A stretch of 64,000 nucleotides of DNA. It comes from Bacillus sp. FJAT-52991 (GTDB taxonomy: Bacteria > Bacillota > Bacilli > Bacillales > Domibacillaceae). This document shows positions 8,954 through 18,202 of this stretch, piece after piece. The notes under the pieces are model-generated. The model did not search any database, had not been told where the DNA came from, and worked only from the letters and a program-made list of their open reading frames with translations. The translations under genes and the position numbers were made by a program. Location: positions 3,330,501 through 3,394,500 of the forward strand of contig NZ_CP147404.1 of the NCBI RefSeq assembly GCF_037201805.1, read 5' to 3'. Numbering within the stretch: position 1 is the first letter of the stretch; each line of letters begins with the position of its first letter.

Positions 8954-10231
8954 TTACGCAAAAATATCAACCAATTTGAAACCCACATGCGCTAGATTGA
9001 CCAACATCGTTTTCTGATTATGAAACGGGAATGATTTCAGGCGTTCCTTTTCAAATCGATATCCACCTGCATCCCCTGTAACAATCCATTGTGCCAATAA
9101 CTTACCGAACAATGTCGAGAGAGAAGCACCATGACCTGTATAACCTGTTGCGAAATAGGCGCCTTCTTTCGATCGGCCGATAATCGGGAATGTATCAATG
9201 GTCACCCCGATAAATCCACCCCAACGGTAGTCAATTTTGCTTCCTGCCAGTTTCGGCATCAAGTCGACCATCGCCTTGTAAACCTTTTGATATACGGCAT
9301 CATCTAAGTTTGGACGAATATCACCACCGCCAAATACGATTCGATTGTCTGGCGTACGACGGAAATAGTAAAGGAAACTACTCGTATCAAAAACCATGCG
9401 ATCTTTCGGAATCACCTTATTCACCACTGATTCGGGAAGTGGTTCAGTGGCAATAATCCGTGCCGAAATGGGCAGTACGCCTTTGTTCAGCTCACTCATA
9501 ATCTTTCCAGAGTAACCATCTGTCGCCACAATAATGTCTTTCGCCGTAACAGAACCTTTTTCGGTTGCAACCTTCACACTGTTTTGACCGTACACAATCG
9601 ATAATGCTTTCGAATGCTCAAAAATTCTTGCACCGAGCGATTTAGCTGCTTCTCCCAAACCAATGGCATAATTCAATGGCTGGAACGAGTAGCTCGCGTC
9701 GTCGACTAAGCAACCATGATAAAATGGGGAATCGATCTCCTGATGCAATTGACTTCGATCAAGCACTCTTGATTCGTACCCGAAATGTTTGTTTAAGTAT
9801 TCGCTTTCCTGTTTCAATCCTTCAAAATGCTTCGCTTTATAAGCGGCTACAATATGGCCCGTCTTTCTAAAGTCACAGTTGATTTGATGTTCGTCAATAA
9901 TGTTTTTGACCAGTTCAATACCAAACAAGGAGAGATCGTTTAGCTGTCTAGCCTCTTCGGAACCATACTTTTTGGCAAGTTGCTGCATTGTGGGCTTATA
10001 ACCCGGCAAGACCATCCCGCCATTACGGCCACTGGCACCGTATCCAATCGTTTCTTGCTCTAGAACAACCACGCTCTTTCCCAACTTTTGCAAATGATAA
10101 GCGGAGGAAAGACCGGTGAAACCTGCGCCAATAATGACAACATCCGCCTCCTCCTTCCCTTCTAGAACCTTTCCTTTTTCATAGCTGTTTGCAGTCGCAG
10201 TCCATAATGATAAAGTATCCATTCTATTCAT
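8954..10231 (-). CDS. FAD-dependent amine oxidase, gamma-glutamylputrescine oxidase (PuuB/OrdL) type
   Basis: A DAO-family flavoprotein of 425 residues, like E. coli PuuB (426). It has a dinucleotide-binding GAGFTG (35-40), ASGRNGG flavin motif (about 70) and the C-terminal FAD signature around GYTGHG. The longest frame begins 24 codons upstream, but the Shine-Dalgarno AAAGGA abuts the ATG at 10240 and stands nine bases before the ATG at 10231, so 10231 is chosen. First gene of the operon; the aldehyde product would pass to the dehydrogenase 13 bases downstream. Substrate is inference. Confidence 0.88.
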   Translation of the reverse strand: MNRMDTLSLWTATANSYEKGKVLEGKEEADVVIIGAGFTGLSSAYHLQKLGKSVVVLEQETIGYGASGRNGGMVLPGYKPTMQQLAKKYGSEEARQLNDLSLFGIELVKNIIDEHQINCDFRKTGHIVAAYKAKHFEGLKQESEYLNKHFGYESRVLDRSQLHQEIDSPFYHGCLVDDASYSFQPLNYAIGLGEAAKSLGARIFEHSKALSIVYGQNSVKVATEKGSVTAKDIIVATDGYSGKIMSELNKGVLPISARIIATEPLPESVVNKVIPKDRMVFDTSSFLYYFRRTPDNRIVFGGGDIRPNLDDAVYQKVYKAMVDLMPKLAGSKIDYRWGGFIGVTIDTFPIIGRSKEGAYFATGYTGHGASLSTLFGKLLAQWIVTGDAGGYRFEKERLKSFPFHNQKTMLVNLAHVGFKLVDIFA

Positions 10232-10308
10232 CTGATCCATTCCTTTCTTTCTGTTTATTTGAAAGAAACATTTTTGTGGGAATACCGAGGGCAAAGTGTA
10301 CAAAAATG

Positions 10309-10423
10309 TTTTCTACCACTCGATTTCCGGAAAATTTCTGATCAGAAATCAAGCGATATGAACAAAGTAACTAAAAAAGTTATTATAGTTACAATTAATT
10401 ATACTGAATATAGTGAATTATTC
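10309..10423 (-). promoter_or_regulatory. Promoter/operator of the amine-oxidase operon, copy B of the shared control region
   Basis: On the minus strand the same inverted repeat GTAACTA-N12-TAGTTAC (10367-10392) overlaps TATAAT (10382-10387), followed by the TTCCGGAA palindrome. The region aligns along its length with 4648-4748 but carries an extra segment of about 14 bases between the operator and TTCCGGAA. The two copies drive the TetR gene and the operon in convergent directions. Confidence 0.7.
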
Positions 10424-10672
10424 AATAATTTTTTACCAAAATAATACGGGATGTTTCGACTTCTGAAAAAGAACTCGTATCCAACGGCATATTAGCCATT
10501 ACACTCAGTTAGATGCTTTACTTGAATGACACACGGATGAGGAATCTGATAAAGATGAAACCGACATTTTCACTGATGAAAAAAACAGAAAGCCGAATGA
10601 ACGACTCTCTGTTTCTGAACTTCTTTACAAATATTCAATTTCTACTTAGAAAGACAAAAAACCTGTCCCCTT
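10424..10672. other. Gene-free stretch with a weak hairpin
   Basis: I see no supported gene here. A hairpin with arms AAACAGAAAG and CTCTCTGTTT (10583-10614), preceded by an A-run, could end the minus-strand SLH gene, but it is imperfect and about 60 bases past the stop. Confidence 0.4.
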
Positions 10673-13600
10673 TTATTGTCCTGGAGTAAAATCACGTGAA
10701 TTCTCACCGATTAAAACAGATCCATCATGTGATTGAAGACCTTTTTTCACTGTAATTACGTTTGAAGCATTTTTAAGTGTATTTACAGGTAATGAGATAA
10801 TGACCTTTTCTAATCCATTTGCTGTATTATTATCATTATCTGCTACAGAGATTGTTGTTCCATCTGGTAATGTACTGCCATTCAGTGTATAAACACTTGG
10901 TACAGTGGCATCATTGGCACCGCCTCGATATTGAACACCTTCTGAGAATGTAAGTGTGATTGTATCATTTGGCAAGCCTGCTTTACCAGTTACCTCTAGG
11001 AATTTGAAGTCCACATTGTTTGCCTGTTTATTAATCGTCAAACTTCTTGGCGTAGTTTCTGCTGTTTCGTTTCCTACATCATCTGTAATATTTTTGACAA
11101 CGACTGTCCAACTGCTGTTATATCCTTCATTATTGACAAGCGATTGCAGACCGGCTGTCACCTTAAATTTCGTATCACTGCCATCATCTACATAATCAAT
11201 GATTGTTCCTTCCACTGTAGCAACGTTTCCACTAGAATTTTTTCCTGTAAATACTACTTTAACATCAGGTAATGACTTCCCATCACTTAATGTATCTCCT
11301 GCATTATCTTTACCCGGTAACTTCACTGGTTCATCCATTGTAATAATAAATGTATTAGGATCATCTGTTCTTTCGATAGATGTCAAAGCTGGTTTTCTCG
11401 TATCAAGTGTATTCAATGGTGAGCCTGAATAGTTTAAGTTTAAAGAGATATCAGCATTTTTCACACCGTTAGCCGTATTGCTAATACTATTCGCTGGGAT
11501 AAATAGTTGATATTTATCACTCGTATAATTATATGCAGAACCATTTATTGCTTTCCAGTCTTGCTTTAGTTCGACTATATATTCATTCTTATTTGGCACT
11601 TTCGTTACTTCAAAGTCCGTTGTATCATCCTTATATGTTTTAGTAGATGCATCATATTTTTGTAATTTTAATGCAGCCTTTACTTCATCAAGATTAACAG
11701 GTGTATTAAATGTTACACGGAACTGTTCCGGCGATTCCACTCTTACAGAAGCAGTTGGTTTTGTTGCATTTGCTGCTACGGTAAAGTCAAGATTCTTTGT
11801 ACCACCTGTATTCCCCACCATATCTTGAATAGAGGATACTTCTACTTTATGTTGACCAGAAGTAAAGTAACCTGGTTTTGAATCAGAAGTTCCTTCGTTA
11901 TAGTTAGAATTCAATGTCAGTAAAGCGGTATGACGGTCATCCTCTAATGTTGCGGGGTTAAATTCACCGTATTTAATATCAAATTTATCACTTGTATACT
12001 GTGCATCAATTTTAAAATTAGCCGCCTCCACTGTTTCAGAGAAATTCACTTTCACTTGATTTTGTCCAATAGCCTGTGCAGATATAGCCTCTGGTTTCTT
12101 GGCATCCGTTAAGTAGAAACGCATACTCGATTTAACACTTTGGCCATCTTCATTTTTAGGAGACACTTCAATATCCACTGCTTGATTATTCGTTAACTTG
12201 CCAGCCGATTTTTCAAGAATCACTTCAATGGCTTTAGAGTTCCCTGGTACTGGTTTTAATCCCAATACTTTCTTTTCTGCATTGTTCTGTTTAACTACTA
12301 AACTATTATTATATAAGTAATGATGAATAGCTCCTGCTTGGACATCTGATGGAATTTTGTCTTTTGTAAATTCACCAGACTTCCCATCTATCGTATAAAG
12401 CAATTCACCTTTAGAATTCGTCTGCACGAGTGAGCTTAGTTTAATATCCCGATCAAAGACTAGTGTTAGACGATCTGCTTGCGAAGATGATGCACTAGTT
12501 AAAACAGGGACTTGTCCTGGTGTTTCAGCCGGCTTTTTAAACACTACTGAAACGGTACCTGCTGTTTTTCCAACGAGATGGCTGTAATCTCCTGTAGCTT
12601 GGGCGATTTTCCCTGTAACAGATGCAGTCACATCCGTTGTGCTAACAGGTGATGTCAACTTCACTTTAGCTGTACCATCTTGAAGAGTAATGCGTGAACT
12701 AGATAATGAACCTTTTGTAGACTCCACATCAATGGAGATATTGTCTGCATTCGTGTCTACTGCGCCTGTTTTCGCGTCTACTAGCTGATATGTAATGTCT
12801 GTTGATGACTTTCCATCAGCTAGTAACGATGATGTTCCTGCGCTTGCTTTTAATTCCCATTGCTTCACTACTGCTTCTGGTGTTTTAAATGTTTGAGAAG
12901 GGAGTGTAGCTGGTTTACCTTCTGATTTAAGGCCATTGAAATAAATAGTATATTCTTTTGCATCCATCAATTCAGCTACTTCTAAAGTAGCCACTGTTCC
13001 TGTACTGTTCAAAGAAACAGACTTAACCGTTCCTCCAGCTATAGAAAAGTTGCTTGCCGTTGCACTGTCCACCGCTTTATTAAACGTGACTTGTACACTA
13101 TTTTTAGATAGAGCTATTACATTACGCACTTCGAGATCTGGTGTCTTATTCAAATTGTCCGCACGGTATAGGAACAAGGCAAACTCGCCTCGCGTAATGG
13201 GATTCTGTGTACCAAATTTTGTGGCAGATTGTCCATTTGTAATATTATTTGCTACAAGAGCTTGCACAGCTTTATCATAGCGTGGCGAAACATCCGTGAA
13301 TTTCAACTCTGCTGTTCCTGTTAAATTATATGCTTTTGTTAGAATAAGAGCCATTTCTCCGCGTGTCATCGGTAGATCCGATCCAAATGACTTCGCCGTT
13401 TTTCCATTCACAAGACCAGCCGCTTTTAACGCATTCACCGCTCCCACACCACGACTCGGTACATCTGTAAACCCTGAATCTGGCGCTGTTTTCGTGTTTA
13501 ATTTAAGCGCCTTTGCCAGCATAATAGCCATATCCACACGTTTAATTTGTTTATGCGTACCAAATTCACCATTCGGATAACCAGATGTGATTCCCTCTTT

Positions 13601-13744
13601 AACTAAATAATCAACTGCTTCTTTATATGCACTCGGAACATCAGAAAAAGCTGCCGAAGCTACTGGTGTGACAGCAGAAGCCATCAACGTCACCGCTGCC
13701 GAAGCCGCCATAAACTTACGATAAGATTTTGGTTTACGATTCAT
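10673..13744 (-). CDS. Large SLH-domain surface protein (S-layer paralogue)
   Basis: A 1023-residue secreted protein. The signal peptide (1-32) ends PVASAA. Three SLH domains (about 33-200) contain IKRVDMAIMLAKAL, MTRGEMALILTKAY and ITRGEFALFLYRAD. The rest is made of repeated Ig-like, cell-surface beta domains, with motifs such as VTFNKAVDSATASNFSI and ITLTFSEGVQY. A strong GAGGAGGAA ribosome site precedes the ATG. Sequence and layout resemble the neighbours at 1-2020 and 14045-16570. It should attach to pyruvylated cell-wall polymer. Whether it forms the lattice or is an accessory or alternative S-layer protein is not determinable. Confidence 0.92.
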   Translation of the reverse strand: MNRKPKSYRKFMAASAAVTLMASAVTPVASAAFSDVPSAYKEAVDYLVKEGITSGYPNGEFGTHKQIKRVDMAIMLAKALKLNTKTAPDSGFTDVPSRGVGAVNALKAAGLVNGKTAKSFGSDLPMTRGEMALILTKAYNLTGTAELKFTDVSPRYDKAVQALVANNITNGQSATKFGTQNPITRGEFALFLYRADNLNKTPDLEVRNVIALSKNSVQVTFNKAVDSATASNFSIAGGTVKSVSLNSTGTVATLEVAELMDAKEYTIYFNGLKSEGKPATLPSQTFKTPEAVVKQWELKASAGTSSLLADGKSSTDITYQLVDAKTGAVDTNADNISIDVESTKGSLSSSRITLQDGTAKVKLTSPVSTTDVTASVTGKIAQATGDYSHLVGKTAGTVSVVFKKPAETPGQVPVLTSASSSQADRLTLVFDRDIKLSSLVQTNSKGELLYTIDGKSGEFTKDKIPSDVQAGAIHHYLYNNSLVVKQNNAEKKVLGLKPVPGNSKAIEVILEKSAGKLTNNQAVDIEVSPKNEDGQSVKSSMRFYLTDAKKPEAISAQAIGQNQVKVNFSETVEAANFKIDAQYTSDKFDIKYGEFNPATLEDDRHTALLTLNSNYNEGTSDSKPGYFTSGQHKVEVSSIQDMVGNTGGTKNLDFTVAANATKPTASVRVESPEQFRVTFNTPVNLDEVKAALKLQKYDASTKTYKDDTTDFEVTKVPNKNEYIVELKQDWKAINGSAYNYTSDKYQLFIPANSISNTANGVKNADISLNLNYSGSPLNTLDTRKPALTSIERTDDPNTFIITMDEPVKLPGKDNAGDTLSDGKSLPDVKVVFTGKNSSGNVATVEGTIIDYVDDGSDTKFKVTAGLQSLVNNEGYNSSWTVVVKNITDDVGNETAETTPRSLTINKQANNVDFKFLEVTGKAGLPNDTITLTFSEGVQYRGGANDATVPSVYTLNGSTLPDGTTISVADNDNNTANGLEKVIISLPVNTLKNASNVITVKKGLQSHDGSVLIGENSRDFTPGQ

Positions 13745-13920
13745 ACAAATTTCCTCCTCTTTTCACTACATATTGATAGAATTGGAATAAAACTTCTAAT
13801 TTAATATGCATACATTACTATTATAAACTTATTAAGGTTCTCAAGGAATAATTTTCTTTATTTGTTTGAAGAATTGCCATTCAAATCTAAAACTATAGAA
13901 GCATTTTTCACATAAAGATT

Positions 13921-13942
13921 TTCACTGTCATTAAACAGTGAA
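13921..13942. other. Short perfect hairpin upstream of the SLH gene
   Basis: TTCACTGT and ACAGTGAA form an 8-bp stem around a six-base loop. It lacks a T-run and lies some 180 bases upstream of the SLH start codon, so it could be an operator. The rest of 13745-13971 is AT-rich with no gene. Confidence 0.4.
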
Positions 13943-13971
13943 TGGGTGGATGATTAGAAAATGTTATACAG

Positions 13972-14006
13972 AAAAACACCTCGTGTAGAACAACGAGGTG
14001 TTTTTT
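13972..14006 (-). terminator. Terminator of the S-layer gene at 14045
   Basis: Arms AAAAACACCTCGT and ACGAGGTGTTTTTT surround an eight-base loop, 39 bases beyond the stop codon. The adjacent T/A runs are typical of intrinsic termination. Confidence 0.88.
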
Positions 14007-14044
14007 GTTTCATTTATTAACCGATTGAGTTAACGAAGTAATTA

Positions 14045-16570
14045 TTACTTAACGTCTACAGTTACAGAAGTTGTAGCCACAATGTTTTTGTCATCAGATG
14101 CATCTTTAATTTTATAAACAAGTGTTCCTTTGTCACCTGCAGCAGTTGTAACTCCAGCTTTAATATCTCCAGCAATTGTGAAGTTTGAATCAGAAGTTGC
14201 AGTCATTTCTAAAGATCCTAACTCAACATCATCCCCATCAAAAATACCGTTTCCATCTTTATCAAGGAAAAGAGCTCCTACAGCTAAATTACCAGCTTCA
14301 TCTTGAATTCTTACTTGTCCTACAGCTGATGGAGAAAGCGTAATGCCTTTAACAATGTCAGCTGCATTATCTCTTTCTGTTACTGTAAGAACATCAACAT
14401 AGTTAAGTTGTTCACCTTTGTAATTTACTGTACCAGGGTTAACCCAGTCAACTTTAGTGATTTTTGGTGCGTTATCAGTTACAGTTACAGTTACTTTAGC
14501 AACAAATTTGTTCTCTTTATCGTAAATAGCAATATCAGTAGAACCTGCTTTTTTAGCAGTTACTTCAAGGTCGTTTCCAGCAAGAGTTGCTACACCATTA
14601 GTTCCACCATTGATATCAACAATTTTGTCATTATATTTTGCTGTATAACCAGTTAAATCTTGTACACCATTACGTACATTTTCAGAAGTATAGTTAACAA
14701 GTTCTAACTTCACAGCAGCATCGTTTTTGCTACCTTGTACTAGAGTTAAGTCAGTAGATTTGTCATCCTCTTTAATAATTTCTAGAACTTGTTTAGAAAC
14801 GTTATCTACTTTAGTTACTTGGAAAGCTAGGTTGCCAAGGAACTTGTCGTCTTTCTTGAAGTAAATAGTTCCAGATCCTAATTTAGTGTCTACATCTAAA
14901 TTTAATGTAGCTTTGCCTTTATCTACAGTAGGATCGAAAGCTGGAGCTGTTTTGAAGAAGCCTTCTGGTGTAACGATTGTAACGTCAGCTGTATCAACAA
15001 CTGGATCACCATATTGGTCTACCATGTTCACATCAACTGTTCTTTTTCCATTAGTTAATAATTTTACTGGAGATACTGCAGGTGTTGCTTTAGCTACTTC
15101 ACGCTTTTTAGCAGATACAGTTAAATCGATATCTTTTGTTAAAGTACCGTAAGTAACAGTGATTTTAGCTGTTCCTGGTCCTTCTGCAGTCAACACGTTG
15201 TCTTTAACAGAAATAACAGCAGGATTTGAAGATTTAACAGTAAATCCGCTAGTTACTTTTGTTTTATCAGAACCAGCAGCAATAGTTAATTCAGTGATTT
15301 TTGAAGTCTCACCTACAACTAATGTGTTGCTCTTTTGTACGATCTCACCTTTAGCAGTTGTTGTAGTTAATTCATGAGCGCTAATAGCTGAAGCAGCACT
15401 ATCTAGGTTTGTGAATGTGATAGTAGCTCTTTCTGATACAAAGATAGAACCTGCTTTTGATACAGTAGCTTCAACTTGGTATTTTTTAGCACCATTAGTT
15501 ACATCAACCGTGTTCAGCTCACCAGTAGAAGCATTTGCAAAAACTTCATCAGTTTTATCTACTCCATTGTCATCAAAAGCTTTGAAAGACACAGCGTAAC
15601 CATTTGCATTTAGGTAGTTAATGTCAGCTTTTTCGTTGTTAACAAGTAGAGATGCTTTTTGACCTTTAGTATCGTCGTCAAAAGTGCCGTTTTCTACAGA
15701 TACAGCGTTAACTTCGTATTTATAAGTGAATTTGAATTCTTTAGTTTCTTCGTTGATTGTTGTTTTTACAACTGTTTCTTCGTTAGGAGTTAAGTTAGTA
15801 GCTAGAGAAACTGTTGCTTTAGTTCCGTCTGCATTTGCAGAGATAGCTGTAACTGTATTTCCAGAAACAGTGATGTTTTCAGTTTTTAAGTTTTGAAGAT
15901 CTTTACCAGTTACTTCAAGAGTTTTAGCTCCTGTAGCTTTTACATCAGTAACTGTTGGAGCAACTTTCTCAAGGGTTTCAGTTTTGTATAGGAAAATAGC
16001 AAACTCACCGCGTTTGATTGGGTCAGCTGTTCCGAATTTAGTTTCTGATTTACCTTGAGTGATTCCATTAGCAACTAAAGCTTCAACCGCATCTTTGTAA
16101 CGGTCAGAAACGTCAGTGAACTTAAGGTCAGCATCACCTTTAAGGTCATATGCGTTTGTAAGAATTAATGAAACTTCTCCACGTGTTAATGGGTCAGCAG
16201 ATCCGAATTTAGTATCTGTTTTACCATTGATGATACCTTCTGCTTTAAGAGCGTTAACTGCACCTTGTGCACGCTCAGGAACATCAGTGAAACCAGAATC
16301 TGGATATTTTGCAGTATCTAATTTAAGAGCTTTTGCAATCATTACTGCCGCATCGACACGTTTGATTTGCTCGTCAATGCCGAATTTAGTTTCGCTGATA
16401 CCTTGAGTGATGTCGTTTGCCACTAGGTAATCTACTGCTTCCTTATACTTCGCGGATACGTCTGTGAAGTTGTTTGATGCTGCGAAAGCTGGAGTGACAG
16501 CTGTTGCTACTAGAGTAGCCGTTGCTGCAGTAGCAACGAATTTACGATAAGACTTTGGTTGGTAAGCCAT
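14045..16570 (-). CDS. S-layer protein, probably the major one
   Basis: An 841-residue exported protein. Its signal peptide (1-30, ending TPAFAA) is followed by three SLH domains (about 32-200; motifs IKRVDAAVMIAKAL, LTRGEVSLILTNAY, IKRGEFAIFLYKTE) and then Ig-like and Big_2-like repeats (for example NPAVISVKDNVLTAEGPGTA). Codons are strongly biased towards a small set (GCA/GCT, GTA/GTT, ACT/ACA), unlike its neighbours. A long 5' leader and strong ribosome site (CAGGAGGAA) suggest very high expression. Composition is acidic and Cys-free, as usual for S-layer subunits. Being the major subunit is inference from these expression signs. Confidence 0.93.
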   Translation of the reverse strand: MAYQPKSYRKFVATAATATLVATAVTPAFAASNNFTDVSAKYKEAVDYLVANDITQGISETKFGIDEQIKRVDAAVMIAKALKLDTAKYPDSGFTDVPERAQGAVNALKAEGIINGKTDTKFGSADPLTRGEVSLILTNAYDLKGDADLKFTDVSDRYKDAVEALVANGITQGKSETKFGTADPIKRGEFAIFLYKTETLEKVAPTVTDVKATGAKTLEVTGKDLQNLKTENITVSGNTVTAISANADGTKATVSLATNLTPNEETVVKTTINEETKEFKFTYKYEVNAVSVENGTFDDDTKGQKASLLVNNEKADINYLNANGYAVSFKAFDDNGVDKTDEVFANASTGELNTVDVTNGAKKYQVEATVSKAGSIFVSERATITFTNLDSAASAISAHELTTTTAKGEIVQKSNTLVVGETSKITELTIAAGSDKTKVTSGFTVKSSNPAVISVKDNVLTAEGPGTAKITVTYGTLTKDIDLTVSAKKREVAKATPAVSPVKLLTNGKRTVDVNMVDQYGDPVVDTADVTIVTPEGFFKTAPAFDPTVDKGKATLNLDVDTKLGSGTIYFKKDDKFLGNLAFQVTKVDNVSKQVLEIIKEDDKSTDLTLVQGSKNDAAVKLELVNYTSENVRNGVQDLTGYTAKYNDKIVDINGGTNGVATLAGNDLEVTAKKAGSTDIAIYDKENKFVAKVTVTVTDNAPKITKVDWVNPGTVNYKGEQLNYVDVLTVTERDNAADIVKGITLSPSAVGQVRIQDEAGNLAVGALFLDKDGNGIFDGDDVELGSLEMTATSDSNFTIAGDIKAGVTTAAGDKGTLVYKIKDASDDKNIVATTSVTVDVK

Positions 16571-16737
16571 GTAATAGTTCCTCCTGTTTTGTAAAGTTTT
16601 CTTTTAAAATATGAAATCAATCAGCAAAAAAAGCCAATTGTTCCTTAACATGTGACAAGAGTTTTCCCTGCTAAATAGGAAATCCGTGGATATGTATGTA
16701 ACATTCGGACAAATTAACAGATTTAAACTCAGTTACT

Positions 16738-16765
16738 ATTCTATCAAAGTGCTATTTTTTTTCAA
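16738..16765 (-). promoter_or_regulatory. Candidate sigma-A promoter with a long S-layer leader
   Basis: On the minus strand TTGAAA (16760-16765) and TAGAAT (16738-16743) are 16 bases apart. This would give a leader of about 160 bases. Long leaders stabilise S-layer mRNAs in several species. Other AT-rich hexamer pairs in 16571-17000 could compete; no gene is present there. Confidence 0.4.
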
Positions 16766-17000
16766 CTATTTTTTCCGGCTTTTACGTTTTTCAACTAAAC
16801 TGTAACATTTGTAAGAGTTTAGTAACCATAAAATTACCATTGTAAATAGTGGGATAAATACACCTCAAAAATAATAGCTTCACCATTATAAACTATTAAC
16901 TTAGGAAATTAAAGGGTTAATACTATAATTTTTGGATAAAATTCTACTTTTTTTAATAAAAGTTAAGGGATTTGAAAAAGTGGTTGCATTCGTTGGACAC

Positions 17001-17028
17001 AAAAAACCCGAGAGATGACCTCTCGGGT
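17001..17028 (-). terminator. Terminator of the glycosyltransferase gene at 17042
   Basis: An ACCCGAGAG/CTCTCGGGT stem with an A6 tract, directly past the stop codon of the minus-strand gene. Confidence 0.85.
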
Positions 17029-17041
17029 GACGAGTTCTTTC

Positions 17042-18139
17042 CTATATATCTGTTAATTTTACATACACACTGCGATGGGCTTCGGCCAGTTGCTCCAGCG
17101 AAAAACGAGCGGAAGCAAAATCGTACAGCTGATCGCCCATTTCTTTTAGTTGATCCCCACGATTCATCGCTTCACGGAGGGCTTCTTCATATGCTTTGGC
17201 GTCTTTCGTTGGCACGATCCAGCCCGTTTGTCCGTGGTGAATGAGTTCACCGACGCCGCCCACATCAGTTGTGATGATCGGAACGTGTTGATTGGCCGCT
17301 TCTAATAACGCAAGCGGAAAGCTTTCGCTAAAGGAAGCGAGTAGAGCCAAGTCGGAGGCAGCATAAATGTGGTCGACATCGCTGCGGAAGCCTAAAAAAT
17401 GAACATGGCGGTCAAGTTGACGACGCTTTACTTCATTCATCAGTTCCTCTTCAATGGGGCCATCACCAACGAGAAGCAAGTGAGGCCGCTCTTCTTCTGC
17501 AAAAGCTGTCATCGCATCAAACACAATCGTATGCCCTTTAATCGGATGAAGGCGTGCGACCATCGCCATCACAAAATCTTGATCGGTTAAGCCCCATTCG
17601 CTTCGTGGAAGTGGGGTCGCTTTTTCGTTGGTGAATTGGATGCCGTTGTAGACGGTTTGAATTTTCTCCCCATTGATGCCAAGCTTGATTAAATTTTGCT
17701 TAAAGCGCTCCGATACGGCGAAGTAGCCGTCCATTTGTTTCACCGCGTACATGCTTAATGTAGTGAAAATTTTTCCTTTGAGGCCGGATTTAACGAAGTC
17801 AAGCGATGGATCGCTATGGACGGTTGTCACCCAGCGGATACCGGTTTTCTTTTTCAGATAAATGCCAAAGAGATTGGCGCGCGGGCCATGGGTATGTAGG
17901 ACGTCGAAGCCTTCCTTTTGAATGAAGCTTGCGAGCTTGTTCAAGACAGATAGATCGTAGCGCGAGCTTTGGCGGAAGCATTCTGTTCGGATGCCGCTCT
18001 CCCTTGCTTCTTGCGATAATTGCCCTTCTTGGAAGACAGCGAGTGTGACTTCTTCGGATGAGAATTGTTCCAACAGCGTGATGACGTGCTTACGTGAGCC
18101 GCCTTTTTCTCCGCCGCTAATTAAATGAAGCACTTTCAT
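17042..18139 (-). CDS. GT4-family glycosyltransferase
   Basis: The 365-residue protein has the two Rossmann halves of GT-B enzymes. The N-terminal MKVLHLISGGEKGGSRKHV is typical of family GT4, and the C-terminal donor site holds LLASFSESFPLALLEA with the E-X7-E type signature. A TTGGAGGTG ribosome site precedes the ATG. Its place downstream of wecG and the UDP-ManNAc dehydrogenase suggests it extends the secondary cell-wall polymer at the cytoplasmic membrane. Donor and acceptor sugars are unknown. Confidence 0.9.
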   Translation of the reverse strand: MKVLHLISGGEKGGSRKHVITLLEQFSSEEVTLAVFQEGQLSQEARESGIRTECFRQSSRYDLSVLNKLASFIQKEGFDVLHTHGPRANLFGIYLKKKTGIRWVTTVHSDPSLDFVKSGLKGKIFTTLSMYAVKQMDGYFAVSERFKQNLIKLGINGEKIQTVYNGIQFTNEKATPLPRSEWGLTDQDFVMAMVARLHPIKGHTIVFDAMTAFAEEERPHLLLVGDGPIEEELMNEVKRRQLDRHVHFLGFRSDVDHIYAASDLALLASFSESFPLALLEAANQHVPIITTDVGGVGELIHHGQTGWIVPTKDAKAYEEALREAMNRGDQLKEMGDQLYDFASARFSLEQLAEAHRSVYVKLTDI

Positions 18140-18162
18140 CTATAGCACCTCCAAAATACAAG

Positions 18163-18196
18163 AAAGGCTTTAAAGCGCATAGCGATTTAAAGCCCT
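18163..18196 (-). terminator. Hairpin between wecG and the GT4 gene
   Basis: GGCTTTAAA and TTTAAAGCC arms enclose about 11 bases and end in TTTCTT on the minus strand. It may be a partial terminator that lowers expression of the downstream GT4 gene. Confidence 0.55.
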
Positions 18197-18202
18197 TCAA
18201 GA

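Noticed and set aside
10956..16406. Several 60-96 residue plus-strand ORFs over the SLH genes
   Set aside because: They are antisense shadows of the repeat-rich, codon-biased SLH coding sequence.
16571..17000. Riboswitch in the long S-layer leader
   Set aside because: The leader is AT-rich with no conserved aptamer-like stems; high expression explains a long leader well enough.
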